Made by a program: the position numbers and the translations under genes | Shown here: piece after piece, positions 1-10,048 of the stretch | Position numbering within the stretch: the first letter of the stretch is position 1 | Layout: each line of letters opens with the position of its first letter | Assembly (NCBI GenBank): GCA_013115125.1 | Contig: JABANN010000424.1 | Coordinates: 1 to 30,253, forward strand | Reading direction: 5' to 3' | From: Perkinsus olseni | Lineage: Eukaryota; Perkinsozoa; Perkinsida | Length of the DNA: 30,253 nucleotides | Notes under the pieces: model-generated | Told to the model about the DNA's origin: nothing | The model's input: the letters and a program-made list of their open reading frames with translations, nothing else | Database searches by the model: none

Positions 1-387
1 GTCACACTGCGGGGGAAGTACTACAAAGGCTACCTGGGGAAATATTGCCACTCTAATTTTACTGTATCGGTCAGCTTCAATGATCAATCTAATTTCGTTA
101 CTTTCGGGATGGGTCGAGCTCGTTGCGATTCGGTTGCTGTTACGGTATCCTATGATAGAGCCGAGAAGAATACGTTTAAGACAAAGTGGGATATCTGGAA
201 CAACGGACGACGGCGAAATATGTTGGATACTTTCAAAACATCATGTTACCTCGGTAACCTTACTAAGCATGTCGATGATGAAGAAGGAAAATTTCTGTCG
301 AAGATAACGCTGGAGGGTGAGTCGTTGGAGGTCCTCCTTTTCTCTGACCTATCTATAGTTTTCCGAGCTCCCTCAGTAAGTACATAA
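1..387 (+). CDS. Small secreted-type protein, 5' truncated (tandem copy A)
   Basis: The frame is open from base 1 to a TAA at 385-387, giving the last 128 residues of a protein whose start lies left of the window. It is a clear paralogue of the gene at 850-1296. Both share GKYYKGYLG, DQSNFVTF, a DDEEGKFLSK/DDDEGKFLSK block, GESLEV and a PSV(S/R)T carboxyl end. No known domain is recognised. The family looks like a lineage-specific secreted protein because the intact paralogue has a signal peptide. Residues differ at many positions between the copies, so the duplication is not recent, but conservation is protein-like and this copy is probably functional. Its 3' flank is also homologous to that of the second copy. 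Confidence 0.7.
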   Translation, partial: VTLRGKYYKGYLGKYCHSNFTVSVSFNDQSNFVTFGMGRARCDSVAVTVSYDRAEKNTFKTKWDIWNNGRRRNMLDTFKTSCYLGNLTKHVDDEEGKFLSKITLEGESLEVLLFSDLSIVFRAPSVST

Positions 388-717
388 TACAATGCATGAT
401 TGAACGGATTGTGACGGCTGTTGTTGTCATTACATTTTCTTGTGTGATAGTGGTGGTCACTGGGTGACCAGTGAAGCAGCAGAAACTCGTATAGCGAAGA
501 AGCGGAGTTGTTATTATGGGAGGAATGCCAAAGATCTCGTAGCTGGGACCTGTGATGGATCTCGAATTTTATCGGCCAGGCCAGGTTGTGTTAGCAGACA
601 AGAGCCTGTGGAAGTAGCGAAAGTAACAGAGACGGTTGGTTGGCATGTGTGGTCATGATTCTGAGGTTATCGTCATCACTATTGAGTAGTGTGTTGCCTT
701 CGTGGTTGTCATCAACA

Positions 718-748
718 ATGCCTGTTATTCGTACGTCTAACTTGCTGG
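718..748 (+). pseudogene. Duplicated fragment of EFL1 first exon
   Basis: The ten codons from ATG 718 ([10 protein letters not shown]) match the first ten codons of EFL1 at 1656-1685. The three base differences are all synonymous third-position changes. Homology stops right after, at about 748 versus 1686. The piece is the end of a tandem duplication that copied a secreted-protein gene together with the EFL1 promoter and start. It is in frame with the secreted gene at 850-1296 but is not needed by it. Confidence 0.6.
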
Positions 749-849
749 GCGCGAGGAAGGCAACTCACATGCCGCTCGAAAAGCAGTTTTCCATCAAAAC
801 ATTCACGCTATTCCATACCGCCCGTAGGCTATCAGCTTTGTTATTGTTG

Positions 850-1296
850 ATGAAGTGGCAGCTCCCCTCCGTTGTGATCCTGTCCATCTTTGTCGGTGGG
901 CAGGCGTCTGCTGCAGCACTACAGGGGAAGTACTACAAGGGTTACCTGGGGAACTATTGCCCCTCAGGTTTCAACCTGTCGGTCCGGTTCCATGATCAAT
1001 CTAATTTCGTTACTTTCAAAATGGGTGGTCAAGCTTCCGTTGTGAGCGCTACGGTGGCTTATTTCAAAACTGGAAGCAACGAGTTGAGGATCCTGTGGGA
1101 TTCCTGGACTGAATACGAAAAGAATAGTATGTTGCATGCTTTCAAAAAGGCTTGCCGGGTCAGCGATCTCACTAAGGATGCCGATGATGACGAAGGGAAG
1201 TTCCTGTCGAAAATGGTGCTGGATGGCGAGTCGTTGGAGGTCCGGCTCTTCGCTGATCTATCGATTGTTATTCCAAGTCCCTCGGTGAGGACATAA
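850..1296 (+). CDS. Small secreted protein, 148 aa (tandem copy B)
   Basis: Single-exon gene. The ATG at 850 is chosen because it opens a good signal peptide (MKWQLPSVVILSIFVGG, cut probably after QASA). The mature part is about 125 residues with two cysteines (GNYC and KKACR), which could form one disulfide. It is paralogous to the truncated gene at 1-387 along its full length. Function is unknown and I recognise no domain. The same frame is open upstream to an ATG at 718, which belongs to a duplicated piece of the EFL1 start; using it would bury the signal peptide inside a chimeric protein, so I prefer 850. EFL1 starts 360 bp downstream on the same strand. Confidence 0.75.
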   Translation: MKWQLPSVVILSIFVGGQASAAALQGKYYKGYLGNYCPSGFNLSVRFHDQSNFVTFKMGGQASVVSATVAYFKTGSNELRILWDSWTEYEKNSMLHAFKKACRVSDLTKDADDDEGKFLSKMVLDGESLEVRLFADLSIVIPSPSVRT

Positions 1297-1686
1297 CACA
1301 GTGCATGACTGATGTGTAAAAGCTGTTGTTGTTGTTGTTGTTGTTAAGACCTGTTCTTGTGTGATAGTAGTGCTGGTCACTAGGGGCGTTAAGTTGGATA
1401 CATCTCCCGAAGATTCGCGGAGTTATTCCTGTTTTCGATAGAAAGGTTGAATTCGCAGATTCTTCAGCTCATTTGATATTAGGTTGATATTCAAACTCAC
1501 CGGAGGGGTCGTCCTCTATCCCTGTTCATGCTAGTGAAGAACGGCCTGTGGCAATAGCGATAGTAACTGAGAGGATCGATGTGCAGGCTTGTGTGAGGTG
1601 ATCATCCCTATCAGCAGGGGGAGAGTTGCCTTTGTTGTTATTATCATCATCACCAATGCCTGTCATTCGGACGTCCAACTTGCTGG
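913..1686 (+). repeat. Tandem duplication, second unit
   Basis: Second copy of the unit at 1-748. This one is joined to the complete EFL1 gene, so it probably represents the original arrangement of secreted gene followed by EFL1. Confidence 0.6.
1323..1345. repeat. (TTG)n microsatellite
   Basis: About seven uninterrupted TTG units in the 3' flank of secreted copy B. Copy A has only a short GTTGTTGT remnant at the same place, so the run expanded after duplication. Confidence 0.85.
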
Positions 1687-4600
1687 AAGCGATGGATACT
1701 ACTCCCATTCAAGACATACGCAACATCTGCATCATAGCGCATGTCGATCATGGTAATGGGCGGAGAGGGGATTTTCGCAGCTACTCTATTTGTCCATCGA
1801 GCAGCTTCCTACTATGAGTACTCTGTAGTTCAAGACATTCCCGCGTGTTACTCATACCACACCATCCGCATCTTTGCGCGTCGATACTCTCTGTCAAAAT
1901 AGTCAGTATAATTCGATCGTGGTATGCCTCATCTGGATTCTGGTACCGCCGTGAAAAATACACGATAGGAGCGGGCGTGAATGGATAGCAGCGAGAGCAG
2001 TCGGGATGAGCTTCCGGGATGCCGAACCATCTCTCACCTCGAACTGATTCGACGACGGAACTTCTAGACTCGGGTTGAGTTGGACTCTGCTGCACTCTTA
2101 TCTTGGTCGTCTATCAGGTAAGACTACATTATCTGACTATCTCTTGGCCAGTAACAGGATAATATCACCGAAACAGGTCGAGGAGGGGACCAGGACTGGC
2201 GAGGCGGTACTGTCTTAAAGGGAACGGGGTTTAGAATCGCCAGCAGCTCGAGGGACGTCGTGAAGGTTGTTGTCAGGTACGGTACTTGGATAATCGTGAG
2301 GATGAGGCACGACGTATGATCACCATTGCCAGCAGCTGTGTGACGCTGTTGGACGATGAAGGGCATCTGTTCAATCTTGTAGTAAAGGGAATCGAGCCTG
2401 CACAGCATAGCACACGTCACGACTCATACCAATGATGATAAACGACTCTTTCTCGAAGTTTTATTTTCACTAAGGTGGAGTCAGTTCCGTGGGAGTTATG
2501 AGATAAGTTGAGCAGTATGAAGTATGGCGACGTTGATCTATCTCCGGGGGGGCCCGTATACCAGAACTCACTAGCAATGCATAGCTCAGGGCTTGCTTGG
2601 GGGGCGAAGTGAGCATATAGGATTATACTCAGAGTGGAGTAAGAGTATCGGGATATTGTGTTCTCTCGGATAGAGTGCTTCGCTAGGCCACGGATATACG
2701 CTTAGTACACATTTGCCCTCGGCTAACAGTTTTGCGGTAACGCATTTGTGGGACCCCTCTTTTTTGGAAAATTAGGGCGTGGGGGGGATAAATCTTGGAG
2801 AGGGTGGCCTCTGTTATCTACTTGCGCGATGGTAGTCGATCTGTGCTCACGACTGGGAGGAGGTTACGGCTGGTCATCATCATCATTGTGTTGTATCACT
2901 AGTCCGAGCTCACGTTATCCTAGTTGTAGATACCTCTCATGGCGTCTATGGATTTTAATCGGTTCTAACTTCGTTACTTCCCATCACCCGGCGTCTCAGG
3001 TTGACTCTCCGGGGCATTTGGATTTCAGTGCGGAAGTATCGTCAGCGTCGAGGCTCACTGATGGCTGTCTGCTGCTCGTTGACTGTGTGGAAGGGGTAGT
3101 ATTTGGAACTTACAATACCACTCCTTGCGTAACTATCCCATGATTCTAGGTACGGCCCCAGACCCGTCATGTGATGCGGCAAGCGTTTGAAGACAGAGTT
3201 CAGCCCTTGCTAGTCCTTAACAAGTTGGACCGGCTAGCAGCTCTCTACCCGGATCCAGAAGATGCTTTCCAGGTAGATCTTCGGGTTGAGAATATAGGAA
3301 TTGCGAACCATTCAGAAATTGTTTGGAAATATACCGTATCTTTGCTGAAAGAAGTATGCATGATACTCTCGGGGGGGAAGACCTAACCGCATCGGAAAAC
3401 CGATCGGAGCTGCGGGGAATTCGAGCTGAGGATATACTTGCCTCGCTTACCTGCTTACGGTGGTGTTGAAAAAATCACTCACCATTGCGGCTTAGGCATG
3501 CCCTCGTTTTATTCCATCTTGAGATGAACACATTCATCCCCTCGTCTCTCTTGAGAGGCATTTGGTGACAGTCTCAGAGGGGAGATTGAACCGAATCGGA
3601 AAACCAACCAGAGCTGGGTGAAATTCGAACTTGGGAGATACTTGCCTTGCCTTCATCCCTATAGAGTAGAAAGAATGGATTGCTGGCCTCGTTTCATCTC
3701 CCTCGTCCTGATCAGCGTATCCGCAGTATAATAGAAGACGTGAATATGCACTTCCTCAATCTGGTGGAGTCGGATAAGGAGGCTAAAGGACTGGATGAAA
3801 TAGATGCACAGTATGAAGCTATGTACGGCAGTTTCGATCCAACTAATAATAATGTGATATCAGAGGTCTCGGGTTCGATCCGCGGCGAGGACACTTTTCT
3901 GCAGGTTTTGTTTGCATCAGCTTTACACGGTTGGGCATTTGATCTTCGAACTTGGGCTGATAAATTGCTACTTCCGAAACTGAAGAGCTCTAAAATGATC
4001 TCCCCGGAGAGCACCGCGGACGATGTTGTGAAGTTCCTCTGGGGAGACTATTGTCTGAAGAAGAAAGGATTCGAGGCAATCGAGGGTGGAGTGACGGGGA
4101 CTAGAACCTTCGTCAAGTTGGTATTGGAAAATATATGGAAGTTGTACGAGCAGGATGTTAGCACAGGTGCGAGAATTGAACTCAGGGTCTCTGGGATGAA
4201 TGCGGGGGAATCTAACGTGTTGGACTATCATTATGTTGTTAGGTCGCGAGAAGTTGTCTAGCCAGTTCTCTTTGAGTCAACAGATCTTCAGATCATGTAT
4301 TGATAAATTGCCGAACCCAGTAGAATCAGCAGAGAGGAGGATGGAGACCCTGGCACCGGGCCTCTGGGCTGAGGGTAATACACCATCTACCGTGCCAGCA
4401 GACCCATCTGATCGTCGGAATCTTGAGTCGTACGAAATTGTACTACACATTATCCACACACTTGAAGAAAAATAGAATGGAGGTATCTTATCATGAACCA
4501 AAGCCTTCGCTAGCATGAGAACACAAAGGCGCGGAGGCGTGCAGAGCTTGCTGTGGTATATCGAGGGCATCTTCGCAGGGAAGTGAAGCCAACCTGGTCT

Positions 4601-7600
4601 GTGTATACCGTGCATTCAGGTGGAGGTGGACTGTCCGCAGAGGAGGTTAAACTTTATCAAGATTCTCTAACCACAAGTCCCCGAGGAGAAGAAGCGTCGA
4701 CAGTCGCCTTCGTATCGAAGTTCCAGGCAGCTGATTTAAACTTGGGCTGTCTTATTGGGGATAAAGTGGGCATTCACATCTCATGAAAAAATGTGATTCC
4801 TGAAACGCTTCGCTCCGCTAGGTGGATGCTTTCCGAGAGCTCAATGGTTTTGTGGCGATGACACGAGTATTTTCTGGTGAAGTACAACTGGGCCAACAGC
4901 TGTATGTTCTGAGGGACGCAACGGGTGAAGGACAGAAGCAGGCAGAGGAGGATGAGTCAGGTGAGAGTAGCGCGCGCCCTGCCGATCGATTTGTAGTGAT
5001 TCCGTGGTAGATGTTGCCGAGGGCGTAACCGTGACTGTGAATGGTATATATGCGGTGCTGGCCAGCTCGTTGGTGCCAACTAAGCTGGCGAAGGCAGGAT
5101 GCATAGTGGGGTTGGTACTGCAGGGCTCAGATGAGGGTAATACAGAAGGGAAGGGTATCTTTGCGCACAGCGAAGATTTTTGTTGTTGTCATCATCAGTT
5201 GTTGACCCCAGCAGTCCAGACGCCTTTGAGGCCGCCAATCGATCGGCGTGTAGTGGCGTGACACTGTCGAGCTCGGGGGATATGCCGCCGTTTGTTAGCC
5301 CCTTCGAGGGACAGCAGAGCATTGTAATAATGGGTCGATGGAATGGGTCAAAGCCAATAGAAGTGGTGGAAGGACGATAGAATTGAATCTTCTATTTCTG
5401 GTGATTGCGATCCACGATGACCAGCAAAGGGTGGTCCGTGTAAGGCAAGAGACAGTCCAACGGTCTGAGGCTCAGACTCTGAGCTCACCAGCTTGGGATG
5501 GATATTTCGTGTAGTCATCTGACTTGTGCGAGAACTGAGGCGGTACAACTCAGAGTGATTCCTTCCGGTTAAACGCTGGGATGGGGATTATGGAGATATG
5601 CTTCACGGATTGGTCGCTGGTGCTCAGGTTCGGGTATCAGTATCACCGGTGCGGTTGGAAGATACAGATACGTTAACCCTAGGCTTGATACGCTTGAAGC
5701 AGGCTGATCCAGCAGCTAATGTAGCGAGGAACCCCGACACAGGAGAACTGCTCATCGGATGCTGTGGGGATGAGCACTTGCATCGTTGTGTGAGTGGGTT
5801 GGCTTGGTGGAGGTCCCGAGTTCGATTCTCTAGCGGTCATTTTCTGAATTTTTTTGTCTCCGTTATGGAGGTTCGATTCAGTTTTTTTCTGAAATTTTCT
5901 GCTCGAGTTAACTGGGCTACGCATCTAGAAATTGTATTTTCAGATTCAAGACCTTCGTCAATTGTATGCCATCGGTGCGGACTGCCGCGTATCGGAGCCG
6001 ATGGTGGAGTTGAGGGAGACAGTGGCGATCGACCCGCCGATAGATTGGCGTGACTTTACTGCGGACAGTAGAGGAGATATACTGGGAGGCCGAGCAGGCA
6101 TTAGTTGGTTGAGCGAGTAAGGTTCACTCTGGTATTTCGTACAACCGAAAGATACGCTAGACGCTGCGATACGCTACTCGTTGCGGGATGATGGGATTGA
6201 ACCTGCGTGGTTTTCAGGTACTCCAATGTGTTGAAGTCTGATGGCAAGGGAGAGACATCCTTCCCTCTATCCGATGGCGTAGCATGTACGGTAGCGGCTA
6301 CTGCTGCTGCAATGCCGGAAGACCTACTCAAGTGGCTGGATGACCACTCCCAACAGGTCCGCGGGGAGGGGGCCAGACTAGCCATCCTGCAGTGCATGCA
6401 AGTATCGGGTAGTGATGAATGTTGATGGAGTGACGTCTTGTTTGTTAGAGTGAGCGCTGACTACTGGATTCAGCCAATGGCGATACAGCACGTTGGAAGA
6501 ACTTGGACTCTGAGGACAACTTCATCAGATCCATTGAAACATGCCAAATCAGGTCCAAGCTTTCTTTGCCCTCGGGAGGGCGGCCGATCTCGACAGGCTC
6601 GAAGCATCGGTAAGACTGCTCATGCCTGCAAGTGATAAGCGCCAAAGGACAATCCTTGCGGGAATTAATGTAATATATATCAGATGCAGGGTGGTGGGAT
6701 CGAACCTGGGTCTCGATTGTGAGGTCCACAAGGCGGCATGCAATGGCCTCTTGATACGAGTTGGGGATACTTCCCCAGTGTTGGTCGATAATAATGTCGG
6801 CACCCTGCAGTCGTGCTACTGTGGCGGGTTCAGCCGTAGGAGGTCCAGCAGAGTTGCAGAGGAGGACCGTCATCATCAGCACGACACCAGCATCGATTCT
6901 GGTGGGAATTGGGACGAGGTTTCGGGGAGGGCGTTCCACTCGGCGCTGTGACCGGGGCGATTAGCCAGCCCGATTGCTAGGACTAGATGGGATGGGAAGT
7001 CGGTCGTGTTGGAAATCTCCCGATTGGATAAGTTCGGTCGTGTGGCGTATGAGAGCGGCTCGGTTCATCACCCTGGTCATGCTGTTGTAGGTTCCCTATC
7101 AGCAGCCATTAGATTTGCCTTCGAGAAGGTGTGCATGGCGGGGCCACTCTGTCGAGAGCCGGTGAGAGGAGTGGTATGGCAACTCAGCATCCGACTGAAG
7201 GATGCCAACGGCGAAGGTAGGAGGGTCGTGTCCACAGCTCGTGGGAATCTTCTCTGTGCGTGTCAGATGTATCATCGTTGTCCTACTTGGATACCCACAC
7301 GTGGACACTGAGCTCGGCCATTGTAGAGGCCTGTCGAGGTGCGCCTCCCTTCTAGTACTGCGACTCATTCTCCACCCTCCTCAGGCGCCTTGCTTTCTCC
7401 GGGTTTGATACGCGTTAGCGAGCCAATGCTCGAGGTCGAGCTGCAGTGCGAGCACGTGAAGGCTGTGACGGCTCTACTCGAACACAGGAGAGCTGATATA
7501 GTAATCGAGGAGGCTCCTAGGAGAGGGAGTGCTAGGCTGCTTGCTCACTCTTGTTTTCTTCAGACATATTCGGATCTCGCAGAGGGTTCGTATACTGAGC

Positions 7601-8025
7601 ATCAGATCATTGCTTACATGCCCGCAGCCGAAGCGTTTGGGTTCTCTTCTATCAGTAGGTGATGTGGCGCCCGGTGTTTTTGGGAGTTCCTTCATGCCAG
7701 GCCATAAGTCGTTCGCTGATGAGCTTCGAGGAGCGGCGAAAGGGAAAGTGCTGTGGAGGCTCTCGTTCAGCCACTGGAGAGTCCTCAGAGGAGGCAAGGT
7801 GAGGTTTTTTCCGTCGATGCACTCTGGGGCTTAGCTCAAGCTTCATTTTAGATTGACGACTATGACCAATGCCCTCTGTATGAGCTGTGCATGACTCGAG
7901 AACGGCTCGAAGACTACGGCTCCAATGTTGACTCGACTGCTGCTTTGGACATTGGTAGGAGTGCCAGATGTGTTATTCGGGCTACCCATGCGTACATTCA
8001 GGAAACACTGCCCGCCGGTTGGTGA
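1656..8025 (+). CDS. EFL1: Elongation factor-like GTPase 1 (ribosome maturation), ~20 exons
   Basis: EFL1 (yeast Ria1/Efl1) works with SBDS to release eIF6 from cytoplasmic pre-60S subunits. Protein blocks follow family order: [20 protein letters not shown]-loop [145 protein letters not shown], ending [12 protein letters not shown] to TGA 8023. Phase-consistent exons: 1656-1752, 2118-2206 (or -2176), 2277-2378, 3000-3095, 3150-3272, 3716-3853, 3905-4166, 4243-?, ?-4765, 4822-4960, 5011-5136, 5199-5323, 5628-5789, 5944-6116, 6218-6401, ..., 7852-8025. Exons between about 4370-4600 and 6402-7798 are only partly placed. Start 1656 is supported by synonymous-only change against the copy at 718. 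GTPase motifs DSPGH and NKLD are intact. Confidence 0.93.
2379..2999 (+). other. EFL1 intron, 621 bp
   Basis: The preceding exon ends HLFNL and the next begins VDSPGHLDF, exactly as in the family, so the boundary is secure. I see no gene or clear element inside. Confidence 0.7.
3374..3460. repeat. Intronic repeat, copy 1 of 2
   Basis: Inside the 443-bp EFL1 intron 3273-3715. It aligns with 3578-3660: both have ACCG(C/A)ATCGGAAAACC, then a GAGCTG block, an AATTCGA(G/A) box, and ATACTTGCCT. The pair is diverged. Read on the minus strand, copy 2 has an AGTTCGAAT box like a tRNA T-arm/pol III B box, so a SINE-like origin is possible. Confidence 0.6.
3578..3660. repeat. Intronic repeat, copy 2 of 2
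   Basis: Second copy of the repeat at 3374-3460, about 204 bp downstream in the same intron. See that entry for the alignment. Confidence 0.6.
3854..3904 (+). other. 51-bp in-frame EFL1 intron with T-arm-like box
   Basis: The frame is open through this stretch, but removing it joins FDPTNNN to [12 protein letters not shown], the length found in other EFL1 proteins. It has GTGATA at the 5' end and TTTTCTGCAG at the 3' end. The middle contains GGGTTCGATCC (3871-3881), a perfect B-box type sequence. Retention would add 17 residues. Confidence 0.7.
4167..4242 (+). other. 76-bp EFL1 intron with T-arm-like box (minus)
   Basis: Joins LYEQDVSTG to [10 protein letters not shown] in phase. Bases 4171-4186 carry GAGAATTGAACTCAGG, which on the minus strand reads as a GAGTTCAATTCTC box. 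Confidence 0.6.
5790..5943 (+). other. 154-bp EFL1 intron with two T-arm-like boxes
   Basis: Joins GDEHLHRC to [19 protein letters not shown]. It starts GTGAGT and ends TATTTTCAG. It contains GAGTTCGATTCTC (5818-5830) and AGGTTCGATTCA (5869-5880) in the same orientation, about 50 bp apart and each followed by a T-rich run ending in CTGAA. A TGGCTTGGTGG string just 5' resembles a pol III A box but is too close to the B box for a whole tRNA. Confidence 0.6.
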
Positions 8026-8239
8026 TACAAATAAGGAGAAGTAAAGGATTGCCTTGTGGTGAGAAGCTTGTCGTTGATGCTGAAAAGCAACGTAACCTTA
8101 CCAAAATGAAGTGATTGTCTCCGCACGATGAGGTTGTGTTAAGAGAGTTGAAGAGCTACGGACACTTCTGAACACGTTCGATGGGTTAAAATTTGAGCAC
8201 AACACTGTACGTACAACGAATCAGTTGAGACTGTAAGTA

Positions 8240-8310
8240 GCCGGATGGCGGGATTGAACCGCCGACCTTCAGTTTACAAGACTGACGCTCTACCACTAAG
8301 CTAAACCGGC
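8240..8310 (-). tRNA. tRNA-Thr (anticodon UGU)
   Basis: The minus strand folds into a full 71-nt cloverleaf without intron or encoded CCA. The acceptor stem is GCCGGTT/ATCCGGC with one U-U mismatch at the sixth pair. The D arm is GCTT..GAGC. The anticodon stem TCAGT/ACTGA is perfect, with loop CTTGTAA. The T stem GGCGG/CCGCC is perfect, with loop TTCAATC. The anticodon TGT reads ACA, threonine. A TTTT tract (8188-8191 on the plus strand) about 50 nt downstream may be the pol III terminator. Confidence 0.92.
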
Positions 8311-9235
8311 TTGGTGAAAGTTGGTCGAAAAACCGGGAGGCTGACTTTTATTTGATACACCGTGATGTTCACCACCGGGAGCATCGCTGTCTTCAAGTCC
8401 AGCTGTGTCACAACGAATGCAATCCTAAAGGTGATACTAACGTGTGCATACACGTGAAGCGTGGTGATGCTCAATCGGGTATCGCGCTGCAATTCTTTGG
8501 CTACTTGACCTGAGGTCGGCGAAAGCAACGAGACCTCTCTCCTTTGAGAAAGCTTGCGAGTATTGTAGGTGGCTCCAGGAGTAGAAATATCTGTGAAGCC
8601 AGGGTGGTCGCGTGCAGAAGCATCAAAGGGGGCGCATAATGCTGAGGTACCCGCTGTCTGTTATACGATGAACTCCGTCGTCCGTGATGATTCTTTAGAA
8701 ACAGCGTCGCAGCCTTTCACGAGGTGGGACCCCGCGACCTCCCGACTGTTGTGGTAGAGTGTAGTTCATATCAATCACCCAACCGTGTATGAGATCACCG
8801 TTGTGCTAACAAGTTATCCCGGAATAAACAAGTATTCGACGCGCGATCCTGTCGAATGAATGTGTCTTTCAAGAACGCGACTACTACCAGCCGACCTCTG
8901 AAATCTCCACCTCTAACGAGTTACCGCCTTCTACAATGAGCGCAGACGGACGACGCATCTGTGAACTTCGATGAGAAGTGCCTTCCTACTGCGCGCGGTA
9001 ATGAAAATGAAGGCTTTTTCGAACTGTACCAAACGGTCTGTTAGAGACCGAGTGACATAACCTGGGTTCCAGGCAAATAGAAAAGCGTACGAAGTATGAT
9101 GAAGATGAGAGAAAATGAATCAGCCATGATCAACCACTCTCCTACCAGCTCATCCTCCGAAGAATAATGGCCTCACAACGGCTGGAGGACAAAGGTCGAT
9201 TGACAGAGCAGAGAGTAATGATGGGTCTCTTCCTC
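8311..9235. other. Intergenic, 925 bp
   Basis: No exon with conserved content seen on either strand. Around 8720-8760 the minus strand reads CTCTACCAC then GGGAGGTCGCGGGGTCCC, like a decayed 3' half of a tRNA or a tRNA-derived SINE head. Confidence 0.4.
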
Positions 9236-10048
9236 CTACTTGGACAGCACCATGGGCGACTGTGAGCCCAACTCGGAGTATAAAAGCATGACATCCCGAG
9301 ATTCGTCGTAGAAAACATCTACCCTAGCCTTGAAGTACGACCATGCGTTGTACAGCCAGGGGCTTACGAAGCTCATAGGCTGTAAGCCTCGAGCACCTTT
9401 GGGGCCCAAGCTGGCTTGGGTGGTACCAGTGTAAAAGTGGCTGTGCTCGGTGTAGTAACCACCGAGCTCAAGCTGACCAGGATTCCCTTCGAGGAAGTTC
9501 GCAAAGACTCGGGCATATTCCCCTCGTGACATATCTAGGTGTTGATAATGACCAACTGCTGGCTTCAGAGCTCTCCTGTAAGGAGATGGTGTAAAATGAC
9601 TGCAGTCGGTCCCGTCGGGAAGTCTATTACAGGTCTCACTCGTGAGCTTGATGCGGAAGCCGTCCCAAGGGAGTACATAGACTGCTTCAGGTTCATTGGG
9701 CCACTGCGGCACTGGAGGCCGCACCTTGAGGTCGAATCGAGTCTCGACGAAGGGATACTCCGCAGGGCTGGGCACGCTACCATCTCTTTTTAGAATAATC
9801 CGACCATCTTTGGTAACTTCCACACCGTTGTAATGTAGGTCGATATTAAGGTGGGCCGCAGAATTGTAGCCGAGTGAAGCATTAGTCGGAGAAGAGTAGT
9901 CAAACACAAAACAGGCATGAGTCCTCTCCCATTTGTTTGGGTAGGGGATCTGCCGGAAACCGCAGTACTTGCCCGGGGTGAGGCCCTCACGAGCGTTCGC
10001 GATGAAAGTGGATGCGGCAAGGACTACTGCAACGATTCCGGTAAACAT
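9236..10048 (-). CDS. Secreted protein of unknown function, 270 aa
   Basis: Single-exon gene, ATG at 10048-10046, TAG at 9238-9236. The protein opens with a clear signal peptide (MFTGIVAVVLAASTFIANA, cut probably before REG). The mature part has four cysteines (KYCGF, HACFV, ETCNR, TDCSH), suggesting two disulfides, and one N-glycosylation sequon (NAS). It is rich in Tyr, Pro and His and has no second membrane segment, so it is likely exported. I recognise no domain. An uninterrupted 813-bp frame with signal peptide is strong evidence for a real gene in a region where random frames rarely exceed 250-350 bp. It most likely belongs to a lineage-specific secreted family. Confidence 0.8.
   Translation of the reverse strand: MFTGIVAVVLAASTFIANAREGLTPGKYCGFRQIPYPNKWERTHACFVFDYSSPTNASLGYNSAAHLNIDLHYNGVEVTKDGRIILKRDGSVPSPAEYPFVETRFDLKVRPPVPQWPNEPEAVYVLPWDGFRIKLTSETCNRLPDGTDCSHFTPSPYRRALKPAVGHYQHLDMSRGEYARVFANFLEGNPGQLELGGYYTEHSHFYTGTTQASLGPKGARGLQPMSFVSPWLYNAWSYFKARVDVFYDESRDVMLLYSELGSQSPMVLSK

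Larger units (their letters stand above)
1..748 (+). repeat. Tandem duplication, first unit
   Basis: This unit matches about 913-1686. It contains the secreted-protein gene, a shared 3' flank (GCATGA, a TTG-rich run, TTCTTGTGTGATAGT, GGTCACT), a shared stretch near 603-640 versus 1540-1575 (CCTGTGG, ATAGCGA-like, AGTAAC), and the start of EFL1. Divergence is substantial, with indels in the noncoding part. The left edge is outside the window. Confidence 0.6.

Noticed and set aside
6445-6939. 164-codon minus-strand open frame
   Set aside because: Runs antisense through EFL1 exons and introns; no conserved content.
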